In this document: positions 48,853 through 55,964 of the stretch, piece after piece | How the letters are laid out: the number at the start of each line of letters is the position of its first letter | Position numbering within the stretch: the stretch's first letter is position 1 | DNA from: a virus | IMG/VR virus record: IMGVR_UViG_3300031834_000001 | Span: 28,859-92,858 of that record | Length of the DNA: 64,000 nt | Direction: 5' to 3' (one strand) | Position numbers and translations under genes: made by a program | Notes under the pieces: model-generated | The model's input: only the letters and a program-made list of their open reading frames with translations | Told to the model about the DNA's origin: nothing | Database searches by the model: none

Positions 48853-49427
48853 AGCCCCAGCTAATCCGGCCGGTCTTGGACACCTTCCCCGTCTCGGCCA
48901 CTTTCGGGCAACTCGGCCGCCACTGGGAGCCGAAAGACCCCGTGACCGGGCTCGGCAAACACCATGGAGTGGATTTCGCCTGCCCGGTAGGGACCACCGT
49001 CCGGGCCATGTCCGGCGGGCTCGTCAAGGAGGTCACGTCCACCACGTTGGGCGGACTCTACGTGGCCGTCCTGCATGGCGACGGACGCCGGGCCTCCTAC
49101 CACCACCTGAAGGCGTCCCTGGTCAAGGTGGGGGATAAGGTCACCCAGTGCCAGCCCGTGGCCACGTCCGGCAACTCAGGAACGAACACCACGGGGGAGC
49201 ATCTCCACCTGACTCTCCGGGATGCCAAGGGGGCAGCCATCGACCCCATGCCGGAGTTCGCGCCGACCCCGTTCGCCGACATCGGGCCGGAACACTGGGG
49301 CTTCACCGTGGCCAAGTGGGCGCGTGACCGGCTTGAGATGAGCGGGGTAGACGGAGAACTCCGGCCGGAGGAGCCGCTCTCGACCATCCGGCTCCTGGCG
49401 CTACTCAGGCGGGCCCTGCGCGAGTGA
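48849..49427 (+). CDS. M23 endopeptidase endolysin with SLH-like tail, 192 aa
   Basis: GTG 48849 in a GTGA overlap. Zinc ligands of a LytM/M23 fold: H39-GVD42, H85 or H86, and H118-L-H120 in 'TTGEHLHLTL'. Cleaves peptidoglycan cross-bridges. Residues ~140-192 ('FADIGPEHWGFTVAKWARDRLEMSG') look like an S-layer homology unit, used to bind the host wall in Bacillota. This is good evidence about the host envelope. Confidence 0.85.
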   Translation: MKPQLIRPVLDTFPVSATFGQLGRHWEPKDPVTGLGKHHGVDFACPVGTTVRAMSGGLVKEVTSTTLGGLYVAVLHGDGRRASYHHLKASLVKVGDKVTQCQPVATSGNSGTNTTGEHLHLTLRDAKGAAIDPMPEFAPTPFADIGPEHWGFTVAKWARDRLEMSGVDGELRPEEPLSTIRLLALLRRALRE

Positions 49428-49439
49428 AGGCGGGGCGTT

Positions 49440-49468
49440 TTGCGCCGAACGTATGTTCTTGATATAAT
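49440..49468 (+). promoter_or_regulatory. Promoter with LexA-like box upstream of TnpB
   Basis: -35 TTGCGC (49440-49445), 17-base spacer, then TGA-TATAAT (49460-49468), an extended -10. The spacer holds CGAACGTATGTTCT (49446-49459), a close match to the Gram-positive LexA/DinR operator (CGAAC-N4-GTTCG). A repressor there would block polymerase. This implies SOS control of TnpB or of the former downstream lysis gene. Confidence 0.65.
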
Positions 49469-49500
49469 TGAGATAGCAGGCCCGGAGGGGTTCGCCAACT

Positions 49501-50670
49501 GTGGATCGCACCATAAGACTCCCGCTTTTCCCGACTCCCGAGCAAGCCGCCGCCCTCGCCGAGACAACCCGGCAGTTTACCGCCGTTTTCAACGCCGCTT
49601 GCATCTGCGGTTGGGAGAACCGGGTACATAACGCGATACGCCTCCACTACCTGGTCTACCATCCGCTCAGGGCTCAATACCCCGCCCTCGCTAGCGACCT
49701 TCACATCCAGGCAAGGGCCAGGGCCGCTCAAACCGTGAGGTCTGCCTTCGCCCTGGCCAAGAAGGGTCGCAAGGTATCGGCTCCCCGCTCCCGCTCCTGC
49801 CCGCCGCGTTATAACCTGCACACGTTCAAGCTTGACTGGGCCGCAGGGTTGGTCAGGTTGTCCTCTGTCTCCGGGCGGATGACCGTTCCGTTCCGGGTGC
49901 CCGAGTATGCTGGGCGGTACGTAGGTTGCAAGACCCGCACCGCCGACCTCGTCGAGCGGGATGGGCGTTTCTGGCTTCATGTCTCCCTAGACGTTCCCGC
50001 TCCGCAGACGACTCTGGTTAACGCCGTGGTCGGCGTGGACCTTGGGATAGCCCAATCCGCCGTCACGTCCGACGCCCGCTTCCTGGGCGAGGGGTCTTGG
50101 CGAAATACCGAAGATCGGTACTTTCGCGTGAGGCGGGCTTTGCAGAAACGAGGGACAAAGAGCGCCAAGAGGCACCTCGGCAGGCTCCGGGGGAAACAAA
50201 GCCGCTTCCGCCAGGACTGCGACCATGTCTTGAGCAAAGCGATTGTCCAGACCGCGCCGCCAGGGGCCACCATCGTCCTGGAGGACTTGACCAACATCCG
50301 GTCCCGAGTCAGGGTTCAACGTGGCCAACAGGCCAGACGCCTCCATTCCTGGAGTTTCAACCAACTTCGTCAGTTCGTCGAGTACAAAGCGGAAGAGCGG
50401 GGTTGTACGGTGGCCCTGGTCGATCCCAGGCATACCTCGCAGCGATGCTCCCGGTGCGGCCATACCGCACGGGACAACCGCCGCTCCCGCGCTCTGTTCG
50501 TCTGTCGGCAGTGCGGTTTCAGCCTCCATGCCGACCTCAATGGGGCGCGAAACATAGCCGCCAAGTACCGTGCCGGGCTCGGCATGTCCGAACCCGGCGG
50601 GCCGCCTGTCAACCGGCCTATCGTGGCGCACGGAGACATCTCCTTGCAGCCGCAAGCCGTCGCCCCTTAG
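49501..50670 (+). CDS. tnpB: IS200/IS605-family TnpB nuclease, 389 aa
   Basis: RuvC-type catalytic residues D180 (VVGVDLG), E261 (VLEDL) and D345 (HADLNGARN), plus a C-terminal zinc ribbon CSRCGHTARDNR...CRQCGF. GTG 49501 has GGAGG upstream. TnpB is an RNA-guided nuclease; its guide RNA normally overlaps the gene's 3' end. No TnpA partner is present. The stop codon lies in a hairpin (50657-50677), and truncated amidase sequence begins right after it. Confidence 0.9.
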   Translation: MDRTIRLPLFPTPEQAAALAETTRQFTAVFNAACICGWENRVHNAIRLHYLVYHPLRAQYPALASDLHIQARARAAQTVRSAFALAKKGRKVSAPRSRSCPPRYNLHTFKLDWAAGLVRLSSVSGRMTVPFRVPEYAGRYVGCKTRTADLVERDGRFWLHVSLDVPAPQTTLVNAVVGVDLGIAQSAVTSDARFLGEGSWRNTEDRYFRVRRALQKRGTKSAKRHLGRLRGKQSRFRQDCDHVLSKAIVQTAPPGATIVLEDLTNIRSRVRVQRGQQARRLHSWSFNQLRQFVEYKAEERGCTVALVDPRHTSQRCSRCGHTARDNRRSRALFVCRQCGFSLHADLNGARNIAAKYRAGLGMSEPGGPPVNRPIVAHGDISLQPQAVAP

Positions 50671-50677
50671 GGGACGG
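50657..50677 (+). ncRNA. Candidate guide-RNA (omega RNA) end hairpin of TnpB 1
   Basis: CCGT-CG-CCCC pairs with GGGG-ACGG around TTA, with a 2-base bulge (50657-50677). It covers the TnpB stop codon, as in reRNAs of IS605 elements. The downstream guide would then come from the amidase fragment. Structure is inferred by eye. Confidence 0.4.
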
Positions 50678-51030
50678 TGGTTGACTGTAATTCGGCGTCC
50701 GCCACGGAAGCCAAGGGTATCGAGGTCTTTCACTACGACGATCCCGACTTGGCCGCCATCCTCCTCCGGTACCTGCTGGCCTTCACCGGCGCGACGGATA
50801 GGGGAGTTAAGCAACCCCCGCCCACCTCGGATCCGAAGGACGCCCCCTCCACCCTGGCCCACTGGCCCGTCCTCCATGACCCCGTTTGCCCGGCGGCCCT
50901 GGTGGAATGTGGCTTCGTGAGTAACGCCGGCGAGTTGGCGTTGTTGATGAGCCCGGCCTACCAGGTCCGGCTGGGGTGCGCGTTGGCCGCCGGGGTGATG
51001 GAGTTTAGCAGAGTCAACGAAGGGAGGTGA
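50677..51030 (+). pseudogene. N-acetylmuramoyl-L-alanine amidase, 5'-truncated remnant
   Basis: The frame reads 'CNSASATEAKGIEVFHYDDPDLAAILLRYLLAFTGATDRGVK' and 'LHDPVCPAALVECGFVSNAGELALLMSPAYQVRLGCALAAGVMEF'. These are the second half of an Amidase_3 domain, including the catalytic 'VECGF' region. The N-terminal half with the first zinc histidine is missing and TnpB lies in its place. A GTG at 50677 could still start translation. It is likely inactive; M23 endolysin may carry out lysis. Confidence 0.75.
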
Positions 51031-51035
51031 AATAC

Positions 51036-51449
51036 ATGCCGCAAGACTTCGTCACATGGTCCTACCTCGGAACCTTCGCGGGTATGGCCGCCGCCACTTT
51101 CTGGCTCACCCAGAAGTCCAAAAACTTCATCGACGGCATCCTCGCTCGCCGGGGACTCTCCCTTGAAACCGACCTCCTAGCCTGGGCCTGGGCCGCCTTC
51201 CTAACCATCGTCGTATGGGGTCAACGTGGAGACCTCACCGTCGGTTGGAACTGGCCGCTCGCTCTGGTCAACTCCCTCTTCGTCGCCATTGTGGCCATGA
51301 GCACCCACCAAGCCGGTGCCAACGATGGGGCCGGGGCCGTCGAGTCTGCCTACTCCGGAGACGACATGGCCGACGTGACCCCCAAGCTTCGCGCCGTGGC
51401 CGCCTCCGCCGACGCCGAATTGGCCAAAGCTAAAGTTGCCGGCCAGTAG
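51036..51449 (+). CDS. Holin, 137 aa
   Basis: GGGAGGTGA upstream of ATG 51036. Membrane helices near residues 9-25 (YLGTFAGMAAATFWL), 47-61 (DLLAWAWAAFLTIVVWG) and 72-88 (WPLALVNSLFVAIVAM), followed by a charged tail. Position right after the amidase remnant and size fit a holin that releases endolysin. Spacing from the GTG 51027 alternative is less good. Confidence 0.65.
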   Translation: MPQDFVTWSYLGTFAGMAAATFWLTQKSKNFIDGILARRGLSLETDLLAWAWAAFLTIVVWGQRGDLTVGWNWPLALVNSLFVAIVAMSTHQAGANDGAGAVESAYSGDDMADVTPKLRAVAASADAELAKAKVAGQ

Positions 51450-51676
51450 TTGCAGGCCCGGTCCACGTTGTGGTATCGTCTCCACTAGGGTCACCCGCTC
51501 CACCTGACAACGTTAACCCCAACGCCGACCTCCTCTCCGGCGTGTCCCACTCCTCCCAACGGCCCCCGGTCTCCTAGCGAGATCGGGGGCCGCCTCCATG
51601 CCGGAATACTCCGCGCCATGGAACTTGCTGATCGGGCGCACAAACAAAGTGTACATTCTGTAGCGGAGGCGAAGTC
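51450..51676. other. Non-coding stretch between holin and second TnpB
   Basis: About 227 bases without a convincing gene. It holds the hairpin at 51561-51591, ending the lysis module, and then the run-up to TnpB 2 with GGAGG 11 bases before GTG 51677. I see no clear sigma-A promoter here. Confidence 0.5.
51561..51591 (+). terminator. Terminator-like hairpin ending the lysis module
   Basis: GGCCCCCGGTCTC (51561-51573) pairs with GAGATCGGGGGCC (51579-51591), a long stem with one G-T pair around 5 bases. The run after it is GCCTCC, so it may work as a Rho-independent stop of modest strength. Confidence 0.5.
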
Positions 51677-52822
51677 GTGATCGTCCATCAGGCATTCCGC
51701 TATGAGCTCGACCCGAACACCGCCTCTCGCGAAGCCTTGGCGCGACACGCCGGGGCCGCCCGCTTCGCCTATAACTGGGGCCTGGACATTTGCAAGGCTT
51801 GCCTAGATGTTGAGGAGCGTCCGCCGAGTGCCATGACTCTCCACCGAATCTGGAACAGGTGGAAGCGGGATAATATACCCTGGTGGAGCGATGTCTCCAA
51901 GTGCGCCCCGCAGGAGGCTTTCCGTGATCTCGACCGCGCTTTCCAGAACTTCTGGCGGGGGAGGAAGACGGGGAAGCGTGTCGGCTTCCCTCGCTTCCAC
52001 AAGAAGGGCCGGGACGACCGCTTCCGGCTCACGCAAATTGGGCGCGTCCTCTCCCGTGCCGTGATCTTGCCCCGCCTGGGCCCCATCCGGACCAAAGAGC
52101 CGGCGGACAAGTTCCGGGGTCGAGTCCTATCCGCTACGGTATCCCGCGAGGCGGATCGTTGGTATGTGTCCTTGGCGGTGGAGCGGGAACGCCCCGACCC
52201 CGCTCCAGTTTCCGGCCCCGTCGTGGGTGTTGACCTCGGCTTGAACTGCTTCGCGGTCTTGTCGGATGGGACTCGTGTCGAGTCGCCCAAGCCCCTGGCG
52301 CGAAGCCTGCGCCGCCTTCGCCGGAGGAGTCGCGCACATAGCCGGAAGCAAAGAGACTCGGTTAATCAGGCCAAGGCAGCCATGGCTCTGGCCAGGCTCC
52401 ATCGGCGCATCCGCAACCAACGGCGGGACTTCCTCCACAAGTTGACCACGGGACTGGCGAAAACCAAGTCGGTTATCGTGGTCGAGGACTTGTCCGTAGC
52501 CGGGATGGTCCGTAACCGCCGCCTGGCCCGGAGTATCGCCGACGCCGGGTGGTCGGAGTTCCGCCGGATGCTGGCCTACAAGACCGTCTGGTATGGTTCG
52601 CAATTGGTGGTCGGCCCGCGCTTCTTCCCGTCCTCGAAGACGTGCTCGGCCTGCGGTGCGGTGAAGTCGAACCTATCCCTGGCCGAACGGACTTACCGCT
52701 GCGACTCCTGCGGTCTTGAGATGGACCGCGACTTGAACGCCGCGCTCAACCTGGCGCGGCTCGTCGCCGGGAGTTCCCCGGAGACGGTAAACGCCTGTGG
52801 AGCGGACGTAAGACCCGCCTAG
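51677..52822 (+). CDS. tnpB: Second TnpB nuclease, distinct from the first, 381 aa
   Basis: GTG 51677. RuvC residues D186 (GVDLG), E270 (VVEDL) and D352 (MDRDLNAALN), with zinc ribbon CSACGAVKSNL...CDSCGLEM. N-terminal domain 'FRYELDPNTASREALARHAGAARFAYNWGLD' is the usual TnpB/OrfB opening. It is a different subfamily from the copy at 49501. The stop is in a CCCGC-CTA-GCGGG hairpin (52814-52826), so the omega-RNA end may be similarly placed. Confidence 0.88.
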   Translation: MIVHQAFRYELDPNTASREALARHAGAARFAYNWGLDICKACLDVEERPPSAMTLHRIWNRWKRDNIPWWSDVSKCAPQEAFRDLDRAFQNFWRGRKTGKRVGFPRFHKKGRDDRFRLTQIGRVLSRAVILPRLGPIRTKEPADKFRGRVLSATVSREADRWYVSLAVERERPDPAPVSGPVVGVDLGLNCFAVLSDGTRVESPKPLARSLRRLRRRSRAHSRKQRDSVNQAKAAMALARLHRRIRNQRRDFLHKLTTGLAKTKSVIVVEDLSVAGMVRNRRLARSIADAGWSEFRRMLAYKTVWYGSQLVVGPRFFPSSKTCSACGAVKSNLSLAERTYRCDSCGLEMDRDLNAALNLARLVAGSSPETVNACGADVRPA

Positions 52823-52864
52823 CGGGCAGACCGCGACGAAGCAGGAATCCTCAAGTGGCACTTG
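52814..52864 (+). ncRNA. Candidate guide-RNA end of TnpB 2
   Basis: Hairpin CCCGC-CTA-GCGGG (52814-52826) covers the stop codon, and CAAGT-GGC-ACTTG (52852-52864) follows 25 bases later. Two small hairpins at the gene end match the expected right-end/omega-RNA region. Inferred only. Confidence 0.35.
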
Positions 52865-52909
52865 TGCCGCGGAGGAGGAACTGGCCGCCTCCTTTACTGC
52901 TCACCCTTG

Positions 52910-52942
52910 CCCGCCCCGGCCACCCGGCTGGGGCGGGTTTCT
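52910..52942 (+). terminator. Intrinsic terminator after TnpB 2
   Basis: CCCGCCCC (52910-52917) pairs with GGGGCGGG (52930-52937), followed by TTTCTCT. It isolates TnpB transcription from the EXLDI promoter that starts 14 bases later. Confidence 0.65.
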
Positions 52943-52955
52943 CTATGTACTTCCC

Positions 52956-52984
52956 TTGACGGACGTATACTCCCGGCGTATACT
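52956..52984 (+). promoter_or_regulatory. Promoter TTGACG-N17-TATACT with repeated GTATAC half-sites
   Basis: -35 TTGACG (52956-52961) and -10 TATACT (52979-52984) are separated by 17 bases. GTATAC occurs twice (52965-52970 and 52978-52983), 13 bases apart, with the second on the -10 box. A small DNA-binding protein could bind here; the gene it drives is an EXLDI protein with a ribbon-helix-helix-like start, so self-repression is plausible. Confidence 0.65.
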
Positions 52985-53005
52985 TCTCCCAAGGAGGTAA
53001 TGACC

Positions 53006-53479
53006 ATGGCGAAGAAGACGATTTACGTAAGGGACGGCGACGCCGAACTGTGGGCTAAGGCCGAAGCGATGATCGGGGAGGACAGCCTGTCCGGCCTGCT
53101 GGCCACCGCGCTCCGGGCCCATCTCGAACGGGAGGGGACGAAGGCGAAAGTGGTAAACGGAATGAAGCGCATTGTCGTGGACACCTACGACGACGAAAGG
53201 CTTATCAGAAAGGCGTTCACGGGGACGTGGCTTGTGGAGGGTATGGAGACCGGGGAGGATCGCTTCGACATCGGATGGCGCTATAGCGTGGCTTCCACCC
53301 AGGGCGGCCAGATAGCCCTCTACGCCTACAAGGGCGAGACTCCCGGCGAAGAACTGGAGGCCCACCTCAACGTATACGAATCCATACAACACGCCGCTGC
53401 GTCAGAGGAGCCGGAGGACATTCTGGCCGCTGCCGCCGCCGAACTGGGCGACGACTTCGTACAGGAACTCGACATCTAG
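53006..53479 (+). CDS. EXLDI-family protein with RHH-like N terminus, 157 aa
   Basis: AAGGAGG at 52991-52997 is 8 bases before ATG 53006. 'KKTIYVRDGDAELWAKAEAMIGEDSLSGLLATALRAHLE' resembles a ribbon-helix-helix start. The ending 'FVQELDI' is the family's EXLDI motif, with 'GTWLVEG' in the middle. EXLDI proteins are poorly understood and appear near regulatory loci. It has its own consensus promoter and terminator, like a repressor or immunity gene. Confidence 0.7.
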   Translation: MAKKTIYVRDGDAELWAKAEAMIGEDSLSGLLATALRAHLEREGTKAKVVNGMKRIVVDTYDDERLIRKAFTGTWLVEGMETGEDRFDIGWRYSVASTQGGQIALYAYKGETPGEELEAHLNVYESIQHAAASEEPEDILAAAAAELGDDFVQELDI

Positions 53480-53494
53480 CATAGCTCCAACCTT

Positions 53495-53525
53495 GCCCCC
53501 CTGGTCCTCCGACCGGGGGGCTTCT
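53495..53525 (+). terminator. Terminator after the EXLDI gene
   Basis: GCCCCCC pairs with GGGGGGC around a 13-base loop (about 53495-53521), followed by TTCTTC. The gene and its terminator form an isolated unit. Confidence 0.6.
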
Positions 53526-53962
53526 TCATGTGCTCCCCCGTCCTCTACGCCCCTCTGCGGGAACCCCTCGCGCTACGCCTGGCCCTGGCCGCCGCGGCAC
53601 GAACATACATTCGCTTAGGCTATCACCCTAATCCGGGGGTCCAACGCGTCCTGGGGCATCCTACGCCGTCGGAGGGGCGGTGAAACGTCGTCTACCAGGG
53701 GGTTTGTGGCGGGCGACATTGTGCGTTGGGCCGTCTAGTTGACAAAACTCGGCGTTATGTGTAACCACGCAGGTAGATGGCCCTATGGACACCCCCGAAA
53801 TAACGGCCTACGGGGTGCGTTGCGGGGCGCAACGTCCAATCACCCTAATCGGTCCATTCTCGCCCGCCCTGGGGCTTCCTAGAGCCTCCCTGCCCAGCCA
53901 ACCCTTTGTCGAATTGTGTCGAAATCCTCTGGGCTGAGTGGGGAGCAAATGCGGCCCAGGGG

Positions 53963-53992
53963 TTGCGCTACGCTACGTGGGCATGATATGAT
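53963..53992 (+). promoter_or_regulatory. Promoter TTGCGC-N18-TATGAT for the right early operon
   Basis: -35 TTGCGC (53963-53968), 18-base spacer, TGA-TATGAT (53984-53992) giving an extended -10. It lies 40 bases before the start of the next operon at 54034. The -35 matches that of the TnpB 1 promoter. Confidence 0.6.
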
Positions 53993-54033
53993 GGGGTTGC
54001 GAGACGATACGGAATTCGAGGGAGGATGCGAGG

Positions 54034-54810
54034 ATGACAATCAAGGCGAGGTATCCGGGCAAGTGCTACAAGTGCGGTGGAGTTATCGGAGTGGGCCAGG
54101 ACATCGATTGGGACAAGGACACCAAGAAGGCTTCGCATCTCAAGTGTCCCGCGAAGGTAGCGACTCCCGTGGCGACCCCGAAGGCGGCGACTCCGAAGGC
54201 GGCCGACGGCAGCCAGGGTCTCCTGGTCACCGAGTTCCCGCGCCGGACACGCCAGGAGGCCCCGCCAGCGGGCTACGTGTTCCGGTCTAACAAGTACGGC
54301 AAGCACGTTACCGTCGTGAAGGTTCGGTCCGAGTTCCTTAGCGCGAACGATTGCGCCGAGAACGGCGATGAGACCTTCGGCGGGGCGGCCTACTGGCTGC
54401 ACACGATCTACTGCCGCCCGGCGACCGATGAGGAAGCCGCGCCGGTCCTGGCCGCCGAGGTCGAGGCCCAGAAGAAGAAGGACGCCGCCGCCCGCCTAGA
54501 GGCTATCGCCAAGCAGACATGCCTGACCGGCGAACGGGCCCCGAAGATTGAGGGAACCCAGGACGGCCGGAACGACGTGGACGGCGAGGTCCTCTGCGAC
54601 TCGTTCGACCTCCACGGCGGCGGGAGTCGGTTCGTCATAACCTCCGACGCCATCTGGTACGTGAGGAACAACGGGGCCGACGGGGACGACTGGTCGGCGA
54701 ACAATGTCCGCACGGGCGGAGCGGGAGCCGTCGGCTACAGGGTTCCCCTCGACGCCGGGCTGGCTGAGGAGATCAGGACGCTGGCGGGGATCGTTGAGGT
54801 CAAGAAGTAG
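54034..54810 (+). CDS. Zinc-ribbon hypothetical protein, 258 aa
   Basis: Starts 'TIKARYPGKCYKCGGVIGVGQDIDWDKD', the small ribbon seen in many phage proteins (ARYPGKCxxCGxxIxxGDxIxWD). A linker of PKAATPKAA repeats follows. The middle domain carries 'PPAGYVFRSNKYGKHVTVVKV' and the C-terminal 'DSFDLHGGGSRFVITSDAIWYVRNN'. First gene of the right-hand operon. Function unknown. Confidence 0.6.
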   Translation: MTIKARYPGKCYKCGGVIGVGQDIDWDKDTKKASHLKCPAKVATPVATPKAATPKAADGSQGLLVTEFPRRTRQEAPPAGYVFRSNKYGKHVTVVKVRSEFLSANDCAENGDETFGGAAYWLHTIYCRPATDEEAAPVLAAEVEAQKKKDAAARLEAIAKQTCLTGERAPKIEGTQDGRNDVDGEVLCDSFDLHGGGSRFVITSDAIWYVRNNGADGDDWSANNVRTGGAGAVGYRVPLDAGLAEEIRTLAGIVEVKK

Positions 54811-54908
54811 TCCGACCGGGGGAGCTACCCTCCCCCACCTTTGAGAACCCTTGCGGACGCCGCAGGACCCGAACCCCAAGGGGTGCGGGAGGAGAGGAGA
54901 GGTCGAGT

Positions 54909-55406
54909 ATGCCGAGGACGGCGACCGAAATTCGCGAAATCCAACTGGGCATCCGGGAGCGAGTGGTGTTGTCTGAGTATCTAGAGGGCCGCACTCCGGA
55001 TCCCCGCAGTCTGCGAGCCATACAGGTAGCCCGGCGGTACCTCCAGGGGGAGGCTACTCGCGAAGAACTTGGAGCGGTTCACCGCGCCGCCGAGGCGCTC
55101 CACAATGACCGGTACGGCCAAGCGCTTTGGGCGCTTGGGTCTACCCCCACCGAGGCTATCGGCACTCCGGGTTACCGCCCCTATAACGATGCGGTGACTT
55201 ACGCCGCCTGGGTCGCTCTCCAGGCCATCGAGGACGTTGACGAAATGCGCTCCATTACCGGCGCTATCCCTCGCGCCATTGATGAGGCGGGCAAGGCGGC
55301 CGAGTCCGCGGCCCGGGCCCGGGGGCTCAACGCGGTCGATGCCGGCCGGGTTCAGAGGGAGACCGAGGCGGCCCTCAACGCCGAGCTTGGAGTAACTGGA
55401 GTCTGA
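54909..55406 (+). CDS. Helical hypothetical protein, 165 aa
   Basis: Starts at ATG 54909 after GGAGGAGAGGAGAGG, in a region with two small hairpins (about 54816-54838). Mostly helical with alanine-rich segments, 'TATEIREIQLGIRERVVLSEYLEG' first and 'AAESAARARGLNAVDAGRVQRETEAALNAEL' last. Function unknown. Confidence 0.55.
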   Translation: MPRTATEIREIQLGIRERVVLSEYLEGRTPDPRSLRAIQVARRYLQGEATREELGAVHRAAEALHNDRYGQALWALGSTPTEAIGTPGYRPYNDAVTYAAWVALQAIEDVDEMRSITGAIPRAIDEAGKAAESAARARGLNAVDAGRVQRETEAALNAELGVTGV

Positions 55407-55440
55407 CAGCCCCAGGGCCGGGAGAAGGAGGAGGTAGACA

Positions 55441-55770
55441 ATGAGTTATGACATTCGCCTAGAATGCCCGGTTTGCCGCGAGGCCCTGCCCGTGGACCAT
55501 TTCACGGACGGCGGGACTCACCCTCTGGATGGTTCACGTGAGGCCGACCTGAATGTCACCTACAACTATGCGCCGCACTTTGACTTCAAGTCCCTGAATG
55601 ACCGCCAGGCTGGCGACACCATCCCCGACTTGGAGGCCGCCCTCGAACGCTTGGGCGACAAGCCTGACGATGACTACTGGGCCGCTACGCCCGGGAACGC
55701 CGGACGCGCCGTGGCGATCCTGCTCGGTTGGGCGAAGCGACATCCCACGGGAATCTGGGGGGTCCGATGA
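55441..55770 (+). CDS. Hypothetical protein with CxxC, 109 aa
   Basis: AGGAGG precedes ATG 55441. Begins 'YDIRLECPVCREALPVDHFTDGGTHPLDGSREADLNVTYNYAPHF'. This pattern of a CPVC start and an NVTYNYAPHF strand is common in small phage and bacterial proteins of unknown function. The end is helical. Confidence 0.65.
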   Translation: MSYDIRLECPVCREALPVDHFTDGGTHPLDGSREADLNVTYNYAPHFDFKSLNDRQAGDTIPDLEAALERLGDKPDDDYWAATPGNAGRAVAILLGWAKRHPTGIWGVR

Positions 55771-55964
55771 TGGGCGACCAGGATCAACGGCTGAAACCGA
55801 AGTTCCGCGAGTTGTTCTGGGCCGCCGTCCTCGCGGAGACCGAAGAAGAGTCTGAGCGTTTCAGGAAGGCCGCCGTCGAACTTCTTACCGCCAGTGCGAC
55901 GGCAGAATGTGCGCACAAGATCGCGGGCCACTTCAGGGCCGGAGAAGGAGGGCTCAGACGATGA
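55767..55964 (+). CDS. Small helical hypothetical protein, 65 aa
   Basis: Starts at ATG 55767 or 55770, overlapping the previous stop. Helices 'LKPKFRELFWAAVLAETEEESERFRKAAVELLTASATAEC'. Function unknown. Confidence 0.5.
   Translation: MMGDQDQRLKPKFRELFWAAVLAETEEESERFRKAAVELLTASATAECAHKIAGHFRAGEGGLRR

Larger units (their letters stand above)
49501..50680 (+). mobile_element. TnpB-carrying IS605-like element (no TnpA), boundaries approximate
   Basis: The right boundary is marked by the end of TnpB and the start of the amidase fragment near 50680. The left boundary is not clear and may lie between 49428 and 49500. No TnpA gene and no terminal hairpin pair are obvious, so the element may move only with help from elsewhere. 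Confidence 0.55.
51677..52870 (+). mobile_element. Second TnpB-carrying element (no TnpA)
   Basis: The element comprises the TnpB gene with a 3' hairpin zone (52814-52826, then CAAGT-GGC-ACTTG at 52852-52864). The ends are approximate. It inserted between the holin and the EXLDI gene. Confidence 0.5.
53480..54033. other. Long non-coding region (possible control or attachment region)
   Basis: About 550 bases with no convincing gene, unusual in this packed genome. It contains the EXLDI terminator, a LexA-like palindrome CGAACATACATTCG (53600-53613), the 12-mer ATCACCCTAATC twice (53622-53633 and 53839-53850), TTGACA at 53739-53744 without a clear -10, and TGTCGAA twice (53907 and 53917). An early promoter lies at its right end. 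It could be an origin, attP or a control region. Confidence 0.5.

Noticed and set aside
53739-53767. Promoter at TTGACA 53739
   Set aside because: The -35 is perfect but no acceptable -10 lies 16-18 bases downstream (TAACCA at the place), and no gene follows closely.
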